This document shows positions 1-11,068 of a stretch of DNA of 64,000 bases, piece after piece. Numbering within the stretch: the stretch's first letter is position 1; each line of letters begins with the position of its first letter. The DNA is from Embiotoca jacksoni (Eukaryota > Chordata > Actinopteri > Embiotocidae): positions 1,974,001-2,038,000 of the forward strand of contig JAKOON010000007.1 of NCBI GenBank assembly GCA_022577435.1. Direction: 5' to 3'. Under the pieces are notes generated by a model. The model saw nothing but the letters and a program-made list of their open reading frames with translations. It had not been told where the DNA came from and searched no databases. The position numbers and the translations under genes are program-made.

Positions 1-1651
1 TGTGCTATGAAATCAAAATTTTGCCCCTGGAAAATTATTGACATAATGCTTTTGTTATTTATGTTTAATTGTCCATAGTACTAATAAACTTTTGTTAATG
101 TCAGCTTTAAAAATAAATCTTTGCTTCCATGCCTTGCCGGAAAAGATTATACTGTATTTAAAGAACAGAAAATACCTCAGTATACATCGCTGAGGTTGAT
201 ATTAAGCAAATGTTTTCTCATTCTATCCACAGTAATGTGTCTTATTTAGACATTATTGCTTGCTATGCAACCTCGTAAAGGCAAAATTGGCTAAGAATTT
301 TTGACGTAAATGTGAATTCAGCATTCCTCACCTCGATCCTTCCTGTCAATGTATAATTTAAACTGCGGGATACCTGAGAACGAGTCATCGGCCCCTGCAT
401 CTAAAATGGATTATTTCAGGTTTCTTTTTTTCTTGGGTTCAGTTAGGAGTGTTCTTTTGAGGACTGGCCCAAACTTCTTGTGGTCTGACAGTAAGCCAAT
501 GAATGGTGATCTGGGAGTCTCACCTTTTGGACAACAGCGAGAAAAACAGAAAGATGTATTTAATTGTTTTGCTACATGACGACTCATTATAATTTGTCTT
601 GTCCTACCACAACCTTGAAACTCATGTATAGCAACGTTCAAACGATGCAAGATACATAAAGTGAAACAGAGATGTAAAACAAATTGTAAAAACAAGTGAA
701 ACATACAGTAACAACCTCAAAAGTCATCAGAGTCAGTATCTTTATCTTCGGGTCCAACAAGTGCAAAACCATTTTGGTGAAGGGAAGTTTTTTTTTATTG
801 TTACTATTATTATCATTTTCTTAGCTTTTTTTAGCTTCCAGTTTTTTTCGGTAATATAGTTTAAAATGTCATTCATCACTTACAGAATAGCACAGGAAAA
901 TGTCTCTGGGCTACACAGTATTTCTGTTGGGAAATAGGACACACACTGGCAGAAAAAACTCTTCTCAATTTCTACCAAGAGTGACAAGTATTAATTTAAT
1001 GACACCAAAACTGTAAAATCTTTCAATTTTTTTCATATCTTCCTACTGCAATATACAAATATATTTATTTATGGTCTTATCCAACTTTATCTGGTTTTAA
1101 TTTTAACTGTAGGCTGTATCACTGCTCCTCTGTTGAAACATGTTATTACATGTTAAGAAACATTCTAGGCAATAATTTTGAACTATACTGCAGTAAACTA
1201 TATAGTTTTATTCCACATAATGACACCCTCCCTTTATGAATAGCATCGCTAAACCTTTGTAGACTGTTTCTGTGTCATATCAATTATATTCCCACCATTT
1301 CAAAAATAAAACTTTCACAAACATTCCCATGAATTACCCGCATCCCGTGTGGCTGTGGGAAACTAGGGGAGCAGGTAAACTGAGTAGGTTTGGAAAGGTA
1401 GTTTAAATCTCCCAGTACTTTCCTAACTCTTGTGAACTTCTCAGGGATTAGGGAGCAAACACACAGGGTCTGAGAAGAAATATCTCCCCCTACCTCCATC
1501 CCGCAGCCACATCAAATGACTCTGTTGACTCAACGTTGGCACATTGAAAGAAAGAGTAAGTGGCAGAATGGATTGGGACTGCGTTCAAGTCTATCATGGA
1601 TAAGTCCTGTCAAGCCCGCAAGGTCAAATGATTCAAAATGAAGATATCTTA

Positions 1652-1653
<2 letters not shown>

Positions 1654-1691
<38 letters not shown>
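1654..1691. repeat. Poly-T tract, 38 nt
   Basis: An uninterrupted run of 38 T. It could be the A-tail of a minus-strand retroposon or simple mononucleotide expansion; no retroposon body is recognised next to it. Confidence 0.9.
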
Positions 1692-1693
<2 letters not shown>

Positions 1694-1984
1694 GCTACCA
1701 GAAAGAAGTCAAGATTTTGTTTTGTATGCCGTTGCTACGGATACCGTTTCCGGTCCAGGTCATTTATGACATTCAAAAGACCTCAAATAAGGCAAACCAC
1801 TCAAATCTAACTCAGCGTAGGACTCCTTCCCATGCCTTTTGGTAATGTGCTGTGTGATCAAGATGGGAGAGGCCACACAAAGGAGTGCCATGATAGCACC
1901 TTAGAGCTAATCTCTCAATTACTACTTTACTGCTGCTGTCAGACAACGCACAACAAAAGCTTAGACCTGTCACGCATCTATGTC

Positions 1985-1985
<1 letters not shown>

Positions 1986-2018
<33 letters not shown>

Positions 2019-2023
2019 TGTGC
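1986..2023. repeat. (GT)n microsatellite
   Basis: GT dinucleotide repeat with one TATG interruption near its 3' end. It produces spurious open frames on both strands. Confidence 0.9.
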
Positions 2024-4834
2024 GTTTCTCTTTGGTAGAAGCCATGTGTGGTCTGTCTAATCCAGTTCTTTTCTGTTGCAACTTCCCTGTAAAAGACTGC
2101 GACTGACAAATTACAAAATGCAAAACAGACGACCTTGTATGGCTCAATAAGGAAGGCACGATGCAGTTTATATATTGTTATCAAATGCAAAACACATGGA
2201 GTTGTTTTTTTTTAATTTTTTAATTTTAAATAATTTATAAAAATGCTAACATTCTGGATGTACTATACACGATCCTTCTCGAAACAACCCGCCCCGCTGC
2301 GCCAGATTTGTTCCTGCACGGCGCACTAATGCAGCGGAAAACCAGTTGCCCGTCCAAGACACTAAGTAGCGTATTGTGCTGTCCTCCAGTGAAGCCGAGT
2401 GTATTCCACTGACACAGAAGCTAAAGCTAACCGTGTCAGAGAAAGACCGGGGATGTCACAGGCAATGCCTGGCATTAGGCGTATAATGGCCAGGATTTGC
2501 TGATAAAACAGGGGCCTCACATTGGCAGTCTTTAGTGACTTAAGTGGGCCGTTCTTCCATAGCCGTGGGGCTATACAGTATATCTGTCCCTCTGTCTGTG
2601 TCTCTTTCAAATTGAGCTCCCCTCTGGCACATGTGGATGTGGTTCGGTTTTTTTTGCCCCATTATTTTGATTTAATATTACGTCCTTGTGATGTTCACGT
2701 GATATATAGCTCATATTTACACCGACAGGTGTATCAATGTTTGTGTGACAGCACAGTGATGTCCTCTTCGTGCAATGTAATATCCTTGCGCCGGAAAAAA
2801 AAAATTAAAAATAAATGTCTCGGTGGTCCTAGATTAGACTACTGTATATATAATGTTATGATGGGCCGTATTTCACAGCCGACTTGTGTCACAAATTTCC
2901 CAGTAAGCCGTGAATGTGCGACAGTTATCCAGCGTGCACAAGACGAGGCATTCGGACACGAAAAGACTCTTATGGTTTGCATGAATTCACGAGTAAATGC
3001 AGAACAGAAAAATATGTACTTCCTCAAAGTGGGGGCATTTTAACATTGTATCAGACTTGTTTCAGTCATCTGGACAAAAAACATTGCGGTCTAAGCCAAA
3101 AGGATGTGAGGAATCCAGCTACAGATTTATTGAAGCTTGCTGTGAATTCTCATCACATGACGCTTGTCGTCTCTGACAGAAACAGAATGTGAAAGCTGAA
3201 TCTAACATCAGGTAGAGCTAAACAAATATATAATAGACGTGCTAAGTTGTTATTGGACATCGAGTACTGGAGAACCTGCAGCTTTACTAATTCTTTCTTG
3301 TGCAAAAAAAAAAGTCTTCTATATATATTGAAATAAGACCCAATAGACTGCTGAACCAGAGCGACACCAATTCAATTGACAATAAAAAAAAATCTCTGTC
3401 TTTGTTAAAACAGGGTGTTTCCCACCAAATATTTTCATGTTCTCATCATATTCAATGTGCCATCATCCGTCTGTCACACACGAATATAGCTTAATAAATA
3501 AGAGGAAATCCCTTGATCCCAATCTAAATATTGTGAAAGGCAAGGCAGCACTTTTTGGCTCTTTTTTTCTTTCCAGACATGCCTTTATTTGTGTGATGGC
3601 ATTTACCTCATCGAGCATTTCTGTTGTCAATTATTTTCATGAAGTCTCACGTCTGGAAGAGTTCTCAGAGTCAAGTGATGATACCAGAAGGTAAAACAAA
3701 AGGAAAATGTAAATATGACTTGCAAATGTCAGGGTCGGTATCCCTACCATGATTTGACTCTGTGCCACTTTATGCTTAAGTTTCCTGTCTGCAGAAACGC
3801 TGCACAGACGAATGTGAAACATGACAAGATGGACAGTTAAGACTTTCAAAAAATGCGTGCGTGCGTGCGCCGCTGTGGTTGCAATTCAGATAGCATGTCC
3901 TCCCTGTATCAGTTGCACAATGCTGTGACTGCTCGAGAGGTTGCCGGGATCAAAAAACAAAAGTGGGGAGGTGTGTGTGTGTGTGTGGGGGGGGGGGTTG
4001 GAGACTTGTGGTCGTCACTTTGGATAGATTTCCCGTAGATGAGGCAGACAGTCGGACACATGTCCCCAAGAAAGCCTTATAAATCTGTGAGCATGTCCAA
4101 CATTTACAGATGACGGTGCCCAGCCACAGAAACACCTGTCAGATCTCGTCTTCCACTTTCTTTTGATCTCCCCTTCTTATCTCCTCCTCCTGCTCTGTTA
4201 TCTGCATTATTCTGCCTGTTCATTTTTGAAAACCGTAAGATTTTTGTTGCTGTTGTTAGTAAGAGTTGATCTGAAGCTGAATAATCGGTGCTCGACAGCG
4301 CACAGGTCAACACAAGAGAGGGAACACCAATTTATTTTCCATTTTAAATGGAGATGGAAAAGTGGGGTAAGAGCCAAGGGTATTCATTTGATCTGAATGG
4401 AACTTCAATAAAACAAATTCCTTCGACGGCTATTTCAGTTCTTCGCCGAGAGGCATTCCCCAAACAACCTTTTGTCTTCTGTCCTGACAGCCCACAACTG
4501 TTATTCTAGCCCTTCTTGGTGACTCCCTTTTTAAATCAATATATAATATTACCAAGGATGAAATCTGGTAAGCCTGACCACATGAAGCAGATACTTCTCT
4601 GTGGCTGATGACAGATTCAGCCATTTGGTTCCTATGTCTTTTAGCTGTATAGAAATACAAGGGTGCTCAATTCTAACTATTGATATCTGGACCAGAAGCA
4701 TTATCACTGTCGCTGCCAAGTATGACAGATGCAGAGAGAAATTTTCCTGATGTTACTGCAGATGATGCACATTAATGTGTTACATTCTGTATAATTTTAA
4801 AAACAGTAAGAGCAGTGAACATTGTGTATTTTTT

Positions 4835-4840
4835 TTTAAT
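4835..4840 (-). terminator. Candidate polyadenylation signal (ATTAAA) of the minus-strand adh gene
   Basis: On the minus strand this reads ATTAAA. It lies about 300 bases downstream of the predicted stop codon at 5145-5147, a reasonable 3' UTR length. It is a common hexamer variant in AT-rich DNA, so the assignment is tentative. Confidence 0.35.
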
Positions 4841-5144
4841 GTAAAACTGTGTTAAACAAAAAAACAAAACAAAAAGAATATAACCTAAATAACAGAATAA
4901 TCTGCAGATTAAAAAGTACAGTGTTTTAGAAGGTTAGATGTTATTCACGAAGACACGCTGAAGGTTTTACATGATACAACACTGACATCTAGTGGCAAAT
5001 GTGGTAATTTGCTACAAAATCAATGAGGGGAAAAAACTCTTACTCGTCAACATCCTTTCAGAAAAAGAGCATAAAAATGACAAAAACACACTGCAGAGTT
5101 GTATGCGGTATGTCATTATATCGAAAGAATGTCAATCTTCCATT

Positions 5145-8100
5145 TTATACAGCAGCTTCTTCAGGTTTTACAACAGCACAGATGCTGAAAAAAAAAGCAG
5201 AAAAATAACTAGAATGACTCATCAGACCCAGTATCAAATATGTAAACAATAAAAAATAAAGTTAGATTAATGATCAATAAACCAGCAAACAGAAAATGAA
5301 TTTGTTTTGAGGACAGATTATTATTATTATTATTAATAATTATTTTTTGGCCAACATTTCCTGGTTCCATCTTCTCCAATGTGAAAATTTGCTAGTTGGG
5401 CAAAATAGGAACTGTGTAGTCAACTTGGACTGAAATTTAATAGGCAAGTATTTCATCTTTTAATTGAGAAGATAATCTGCAGATTTGTGAAAATAATAGA
5501 GCCAGTATATGTACACTATCTGCTAAAGTACTATACTATATGTTCTATCTCATATATGACATAGAATGATAAATACAGCGTATTTATATCACAAGTATTT
5601 CAGAAAAATGTGCAGTTTGTAAAATCCTTGGTATTTTGCCAACAATTATTCAAATTTCACAACTTTCCCCGTTTTGAATACTGAACCTGTTAGTTTCTAT
5701 AATCAAACAGGCCACTTTAACAAGGTTTGTCTGAAAAGACTAAATAGGAAGTTAAAGTTTCAGCGAGTCTATTTTTGACAACGTTTTTAACCTAAGACTA
5801 ATCTTAACCCTAAACCAAGTCTTAACCCTCAAAAAAAATGTAAAAGGTCAACTTTGTTACGCAATACTGGCATACCATGACCTTGTACGGCTATGACATC
5901 ATTATGTCAACATTACAGAATATTGCTATTGTTATGACATATTTTTATACCCCGCATGTAACATTTGAGTCCCAGTTTGGCAGTGTGAGCAGCACACACA
6001 CACACATACGCACCTTGTACCGCTCTTTAGAAGGTCAAAGGCGTCGTTGATTTGATCCAGCTGGCAGTTGTGAGTGATAAACTCATCCAGTTTCAACTTC
6101 TTGTTCATGTAGTCGTCCACCAGTTGAGGCACTTCCAGCGCACTCTTCCAGCCTTTAGAAGAGGGCGACAGAACAGACTTCTTATGAACCACAACACAGC
6201 GAACGTTATACTGAACCCTTTTCTGTATACTCTCATTGTTAGATAAAGTGTATGTCAGATCTTAATGACTTTTTGTGTGTCCTTCCTGCAGCTTTCATTA
6301 GTCTCCACTTCATTTAGTGATTCCCCGTGTTCAACCATATTATTACGACTTTCAGTCATATCTGAATGCATGGTTACATACTGCAAGATTGATCTGACCC
6401 TTATAAATACTTAAAAACGTTGCATGTTGTGAGGCTGCTTTGCACTTTGGTCGAGCATTTCGTCTGACAGTGGGAGATTTTTTTTTGTATTATCAAATCT
6501 CCAGCTGAAACCATTAACTGATCGGGGTATCGATAAATCACTTCACAAGTTCACCTCCAAAATAAGTCCCCTTCAAGATGCGTCCCATCAGGATCTTTTC
6601 CACCTTGACGGTCATTGTGTCCGTTTCTGTCCACCCAGAAATAACACAAGTGCCCCAGCCCTCTGTTGTGGACTCAAGTGCAGCACTCTACAACAGGAAG
6701 AGGTGTCTTAAATAATTATTCTTTTAAAATACATTCACATAATCAGATAAAGAAAAAGGTAGTTGCAAAATTGGGTGACTGTGTCACTTTTGTAGAACTG
6801 ATGAAACCTAGTTCATGTGCACATAACTGCATTACAGACTTATCTGGTCGTGACACAGAATACAGTGTTAATACTGTATGTGTACAACTGGGCTTCCATT
6901 GAAATACTTTATACCATGATGGCTGGATTTCCAACACACTCCAGAGCGTAGTCCACCCCTCCGTTGGTCATCTCCACCAGAACGTCTTGGATGGGCTTGT
7001 CATAATCGCTGGGGTTGACACACTCGGTGGCCCCGAACAGTTTGGCTTTCTCGAACTTGTCAGGGTTGATGTCGACTGCGATGATCTTTTTTGCCATGGC
7101 AACCTTGCAGCCCATGATGGCAGCTAGTCCCACAGCTCCGAGCCCAAACACGGCACACGATGAATCTTTTTCAACCTGGATGCACACAAATTGGAAGCCA
7201 GTCAACCGAAAGCTATTGAAGATCGCTTCATCAGGGGAAACGTGATAGCTGAGAGGTTAGAGAATGCAGTGAAGTCCCCGGTTTGATTCCAGGTCGGTGG
7301 GAACTTGACTGCATGTCAGTTTTAAAGACCTCCTTGTGTTTATTCCATTACATTTAAACCGTATTGGCTCTTTTTATTCTGAAGTGAGCCTGACCTTAAT
7401 TAAGAGGGTAACTGTGTTCTTTTAAAATACTCCAGATAAGGATTTTCACTTATCTTCAGTATTCTGAAAGAGGTAAATCTTATCATCCATTATCATCTAA
7501 AAAGGCTCTGTCATTCTTTGTAATGAGATTTCACTTCGTTTTTAGTTTAATTACCTGCAATGTTACGGAGTGGCAAAATATTCAGAATGAGTTTTGATCG
7601 TGTTGTTAAAGGAGGACATTCAACAAATATTTTTGTTTTCTTTAAGCCAAAACAGTTTAAAAAAAGAAAAACAAAAGCGTTCTTCCTTCTATTTTGTTGT
7701 CACCCTATTTTAATGTGAGAAAATTATGAAATAATGAAAAAGTATGGAGTATCAGATTTCCAAGTCTTTTTAATCCACTACAAATAGAGCTGTTATGATT
7801 AGCCAATTAGTTGTCTGACAAGAAATTCAACTTTGTGATAATTAATTAATCAGTTTAAATCATTTCTTAAATGAAAAATTGCTAAAATGCTCTGATTCCA
7901 GCTTGTTTAATGTGAAAACTTTCCGGTTCCTTTAATCCTGTATAATAATAAACTGAATATTTTTTTTGTGGCCTTATTGGTGTGGACAAAACGAGACATT
8001 TTAGCTGTTGCACTGGGCTTTCTGAAAACAGCGGTTGACATTTGTCACCAACTTTCTGACATTCTTAATGGAATGATACGAAAATAAAATCATCAAAAGA

Positions 8101-9746
8101 CTAATCACTAATGAAAAAAATGATTAGTTTCAGGCCTAGTTGCAAAGAACAGTGTGGGGTTCATGTTATCTACCGCCATCTAGAGGGGGACAAGAAAAAC
8201 TACAGTCGAGTCACGTTTTGTAAACAATACTGAGGCAGCAGTTTAGGAAACGTTCAAATCCAAATTACAACTAAAACGTGTTTCTCATTCATATACATAT
8301 TTTATTATAATCATCTCAACTATTTATAACTGTCATAGTAATACATGAGTTGCATCTGGATTCTGCAGAGAACAACCGCTGCTCCACATCAGAGCTGAGG
8401 TGAATTTTGAGTTATTAATCCTGTTACCTTTCCCGTTTTAACAGCGGCTCCATACCCAGTGGCGACACCGCAGCCGAGCAGACACACTTTGTCCAGCGGT
8501 GCATCGGGACGTATCTTTGCCAGCGAGGTGTCGGGAACCACGGTGTACTGGGAGAAGGAGCCGACACCAAGGAACTGATGGATCTGCTGGCCCTTGAAAG
8601 ATATCCTGCTTGTGCCATCTGCTAAAACACCCATTTGTGAATTTGTCCTACAAAGCCACACGGGACAGTATGTATATAAACGCCGTGAAAGTATAACGGT
8701 AAATGTGTGCGTGTGTTTGAACATGTCGTAATGAAATTTACCAGTTCCTCCTGCAAAGATTTGTTTTTGGACTTTGGCAGCGTTCACATTCCCCACAGTA
8801 CGGCAGGAAAAGAGGAATCACTTTATCCCCTAAACAAAATAATTAAGTCAGTTATAAAGAAAAGAAAAGAAAAGAAAAGAAAAGAAAAGGTTGTTGGTTG
8901 TGAGTTGTGAGTGGTACAATTTACCCGGTGAGAAATTGGTGACTTCTGGGCCTACGCTCTCCACTATGCCGGCGGCCTCGTGGCCCAGAACCAGAGGGAA
9001 AGGTCTGAATCTCACCTGTTTCCCAGTCTCATATAGGTATTCCCTGTCGGTGTGGCACACGCCTGCGGCACAAACCTAAACAAATACAGTAGGTATGGGG
9101 ATGATTCATCATGTGACATTAGAGGAAGTGGGTTGAAGGTGGTGTGCAAAAAAGTCAGACAGCGGAAGTGACATGTGATATTTATTACATAAAGGATCAA
9201 CTTTAAAACCGGAACCCCCGGCACAATCGACACTTAGGATAATTACGATTGAATTAACCTTCACCCTGACTTTTTCTGCTTCCACGCACGATTACATTTC
9301 CAGCTCCATTTTAAATAACAAATACGCACATTGTTTGCGTTGCAGGTAAACTTGGCATGTGCTGCTGACCTTGATTCGGACTTCGTGGGTCTTAGGTGGG
9401 TCCACCTCCACCTCCTCAATAGACAGAGGCTTCCCAGACTCCCAAGCAACAGCTGCTTTGCATCTGATGACCTGAGGGCGGTACATAAACAGGTGCTTTG
9501 TGAATCACTCACAGGCGTGGCCGTTTGTTTAAGTAAACAACAAAAAAACAAAACATGAAATGGAAATTCTTTCTAAAAGAGCGATAAAATTTTGGTTAAA
9601 ATAGAACTAAAATGAAGAAACTTTACCAGTTGTCAGAAAAGGCACAGTCAACGCAACAATAACATCAGTTTATGCTATTTATTAGTAAAAACAAAAAAAA
9701 AAAGTGGAAATGTTTTTTTTTTTCTTACCTGACCTGTTAGTTCCAT
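5145..9746 (-). CDS. Zinc-dependent alcohol dehydrogenase, class I/Adh8-like paralog, 9 exons, 383 aa
   Basis: NAD-dependent medium-chain alcohol dehydrogenase, presumably cytosolic, oxidising alcohols to aldehydes or the reverse. Exons in coding order on the minus strand: 9729-9746, 9370-9471, 8925-9075, 8742-8829, 8428-8647, 6915-7175, 6555-6687, 6014-6152, 5145-5184. All introns are GT-AG and the frame is open throughout. Exon lengths 18/102/88/220/261/139 equal those of the adh5 gene in this window; exon 3 is three codons longer and exon 7 one codon shorter. Catalytic zinc ligands are C47, H72 (in GHEAAG) and C179 (in LLGCG). Structural zinc cysteines are C102, C105, C108 and C116. The Rossmann motif GLGAVG is at 204-209, and D228 predicts NAD rather than NADP. 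The position of class III Arg115 is Trp120, so it should not be a glutathione-formaldehyde enzyme. The start ATG (exon 1, MELTGQ) is chosen because its 18-nt exon matches adh5. The last exon is the least certain part: it gives the tail SICAVVKPEEAAV after a good pyrimidine tract. Teleost Adh8 is the likeliest identity, but the class is not proven. Confidence 0.9.
5345..5510. mobile_element. Relic of teleost nonautonomous DNA element (TAATCGATTAATCG family)
   Basis: The stretch CCTGGTTCCATCTTCTCCAA followed by TGTGAAAATTTGCT, and then AATCTGCAGATT, matches remembered internal words of an abundant fish element with interleaved TTAATCGATTAATC ends. It lies in the last intron of the minus-strand adh gene, near its final exon. 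Another short piece (AATAATCTGCAGATTA) lies near 4893-4910. The family name is not certain. Confidence 0.55.
7240..7322 (+). mobile_element. tRNA-derived SINE fragment
   Basis: Contains an RNA polymerase III A box (TAGCTGAGAGG, 7246-7256) and a B box (GGTTTGATTCC, 7280-7290) 23 bases apart, followed by a GGGAACTTGACTGCATGTCA segment typical of fish tRNA-related SINEs. It lies in intron 5 of the minus-strand adh gene, opposite to that gene's direction. It is a 5' head only; no tail is recognisable. Confidence 0.65.
7785..8145. mobile_element. Nonautonomous DNA transposon copy of the TAATCGATTAATCG type, about 360 bp
   Basis: Begins AGAGCTGTTATGATTAGCCA and ends with AAATGATTAGTTTCAGGCCT. Internal words (GATTCCAGCTTGTTTAATGT, CGGTTCCTTTAATCC, AAACTGAATATT) are those of a very common teleost element. 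It is a near-full-length but diverged copy within intron 5 of the minus-strand adh gene. There is no coding capacity. Confidence 0.65.
8855..8890. repeat. (AAAAG)n pentanucleotide microsatellite
   Basis: At least six tandem AAAAG units. It lies wholly inside the 95-base intron between adh exons 3 and 4 and, read on the minus strand, supplies a CTTTT-rich pyrimidine stretch upstream of the exon 4 acceptor. Confidence 0.9.
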
Positions 9747-10331
9747 TATTGGCTGATGCCTCCAAAACCAACAGCCTTTTTTTTTTATTTATTTATTTAT
9801 TTTTTTAACTAAAGAATCGTAAAATCTATCACAGAGACAACTTTGTGCAATACATCAAATCTCGACGGTCTGTCCCTGGCTGCGTCTTGATCACAGACTG
9901 CGTTGTCACCGACTGCGCCCCTTTCTTTTTTTTTTTTAAGAATGAACTCAACCGAGTTGGAGGCTTTACGACACTTTCCGACACCGCCGACTACCTTTCC
10001 GGCAGTCTCCGGTCACACGTGCTGCGTCGCATGGAAGCGAGTTGCGTGCCAGAGAGCGCAGCTTAGCCGGGTACGAAACGTGAGTAACTCGCCTTTAACC
10101 GTGTCGCAAACGGCGTTTCGAGGCTTTTTCATTGGCTCTGTTTTTGGAAGTGAGTGTATTAACGTGTCAGAAACTGCGGAGGGACCTCGTAGCGGCGGTA
10201 ATGAGCGTTTGAACGAGGCTAACGAGTTTAGCCCGAAGTTCTCCAACGCGCCTCCACGTCGCCTCCTGCTCCGTGACGGACTTTCTCTCGTCTCTCTCTC
10301 TCTCTCTCTCTCTCCAGATTATTCGGAGAAC
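9747..10331. promoter_or_regulatory. Shared head-to-head promoter region of the minus-strand adh gene and gar1
   Basis: The two start codons diverge and are 585 bases apart. The gar1 side is CpG-rich and holds an ETS-like TTTCCGG (near 9987) and a CACGTG E-box (10016-10021), the class of site bound by Myc/Max and USF in ribosome-biogenesis genes. A GTGAGT donor at 10080 and the CCAG acceptor ending at 10313 suggest a noncoding gar1 first exon ending at 10079 and a 234-base intron in the 5' UTR. The adh side is AT-rich with T-tracts and no clear TATA box. Transcription start sites are inferred. Confidence 0.6.
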
Positions 10332-11037
10332 ATGTCGTTCAGAGGAGGCGGAGGACGAGGCGGAGGCTTTAACCGAGGCGGCGGGGGAGGAAGAGGAGGC
10401 AGAGGAGGCTTCGGTGGAGGCAGAGGAGGAGGAGGAGGGTATGGAGGAGGAGGAGGGTACGGACGCGGCGGTGGAAGAGGGGGTTTTAACCGACAGCAGG
10501 ACTACGGTCCTCCTGAATACGTCGTCGGTAAGTTCACGAAGTCATTATAACTTGGGAGCTTAATATTAAATATTAAAAAAAAAAAAGTAACCAAAACAAA
10601 TGTAACTTTTTTAGGGACAGACTGCAAACCTTGTTTCCAAAGAACTTCTAATTGTGACGTCATAGCGTGCGTGATACGCGCGTGTTTCCGTTTGCGCCGT
10701 ATTTATGAGTCAAAAGCGTTGATTGACACGATGACAGTTGTGGTACCGGGACGTGATGTGAAGTCGTGGAGTTGTTTCCAGAAGTGTTTGGTCACTTTTG
10801 AACTTTTGACCTCATCTTCTGATTTTAAAGCAGTATGGCTCTTATCTCTCTCTAAATGTACGTGAATGAAAATGCAAGATTTCTCCGCCTAAGAACCCGT
10901 TATATTTTGGATCTGCTCCAAAACCTAAACCTTAAAGGTTAATCATACCGCACGCGGTCGACTTCACGATCACGCGAGCGTCTCGGGTTTTTCCCGAAAC
11001 GCTCGCGAATTGTAAATGAACGCCAGAGACGTTCGAA

Positions 11038-11068
<31 letters not shown>

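Larger units (their letters stand above)
1..4834. other. Left intergenic region, no recognisable gene
   Basis: I see no exon chain or known protein here. It contains a 38-nt T run (1654-1691), a GT microsatellite (about 1986-2023), and a GT tract followed by a G run near 3970-3998. The longest open frame (2522-3043, plus) has no recognisable motif and low-complexity composition, so I do not call it a gene. The stretch 2300-2780 is free of obvious repeats. The left part may belong to the neighbouring gene or to intergenic DNA; the sequence does not decide. Confidence 0.5.

Noticed and set aside
2522..3043. 173-codon plus-strand open frame
   Set aside because: No recognisable domain, a lysine-rich segment from an A run, and no flanking exon structure; probably chance.
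5892..5926. Alternative last exon for the minus-strand adh (S-R-T-R-S-W-Y...)
   Set aside because: The TCATAG acceptor has no pyrimidine tract and the tail bears no resemblance to ADH C-termini. The 5145-5184 exon has a much better acceptor and a more ADH-like start.
9903..10550. 215-codon frame beginning upstream of gar1
   Set aside because: It reads through the gar1 5' UTR, the predicted 5' intron and the CT repeat into gar1 exon 1 in frame. Only the part from 10332 matches GAR1, so the upstream ATG is not used as the start.
10729..10825. Possible C/D box snoRNA in a gar1 intron
   Set aside because: GATGAC and TCTGATT resemble boxes C and D, but there is no proper RUGAUGA, no terminal stem and no paired C'/D' boxes.
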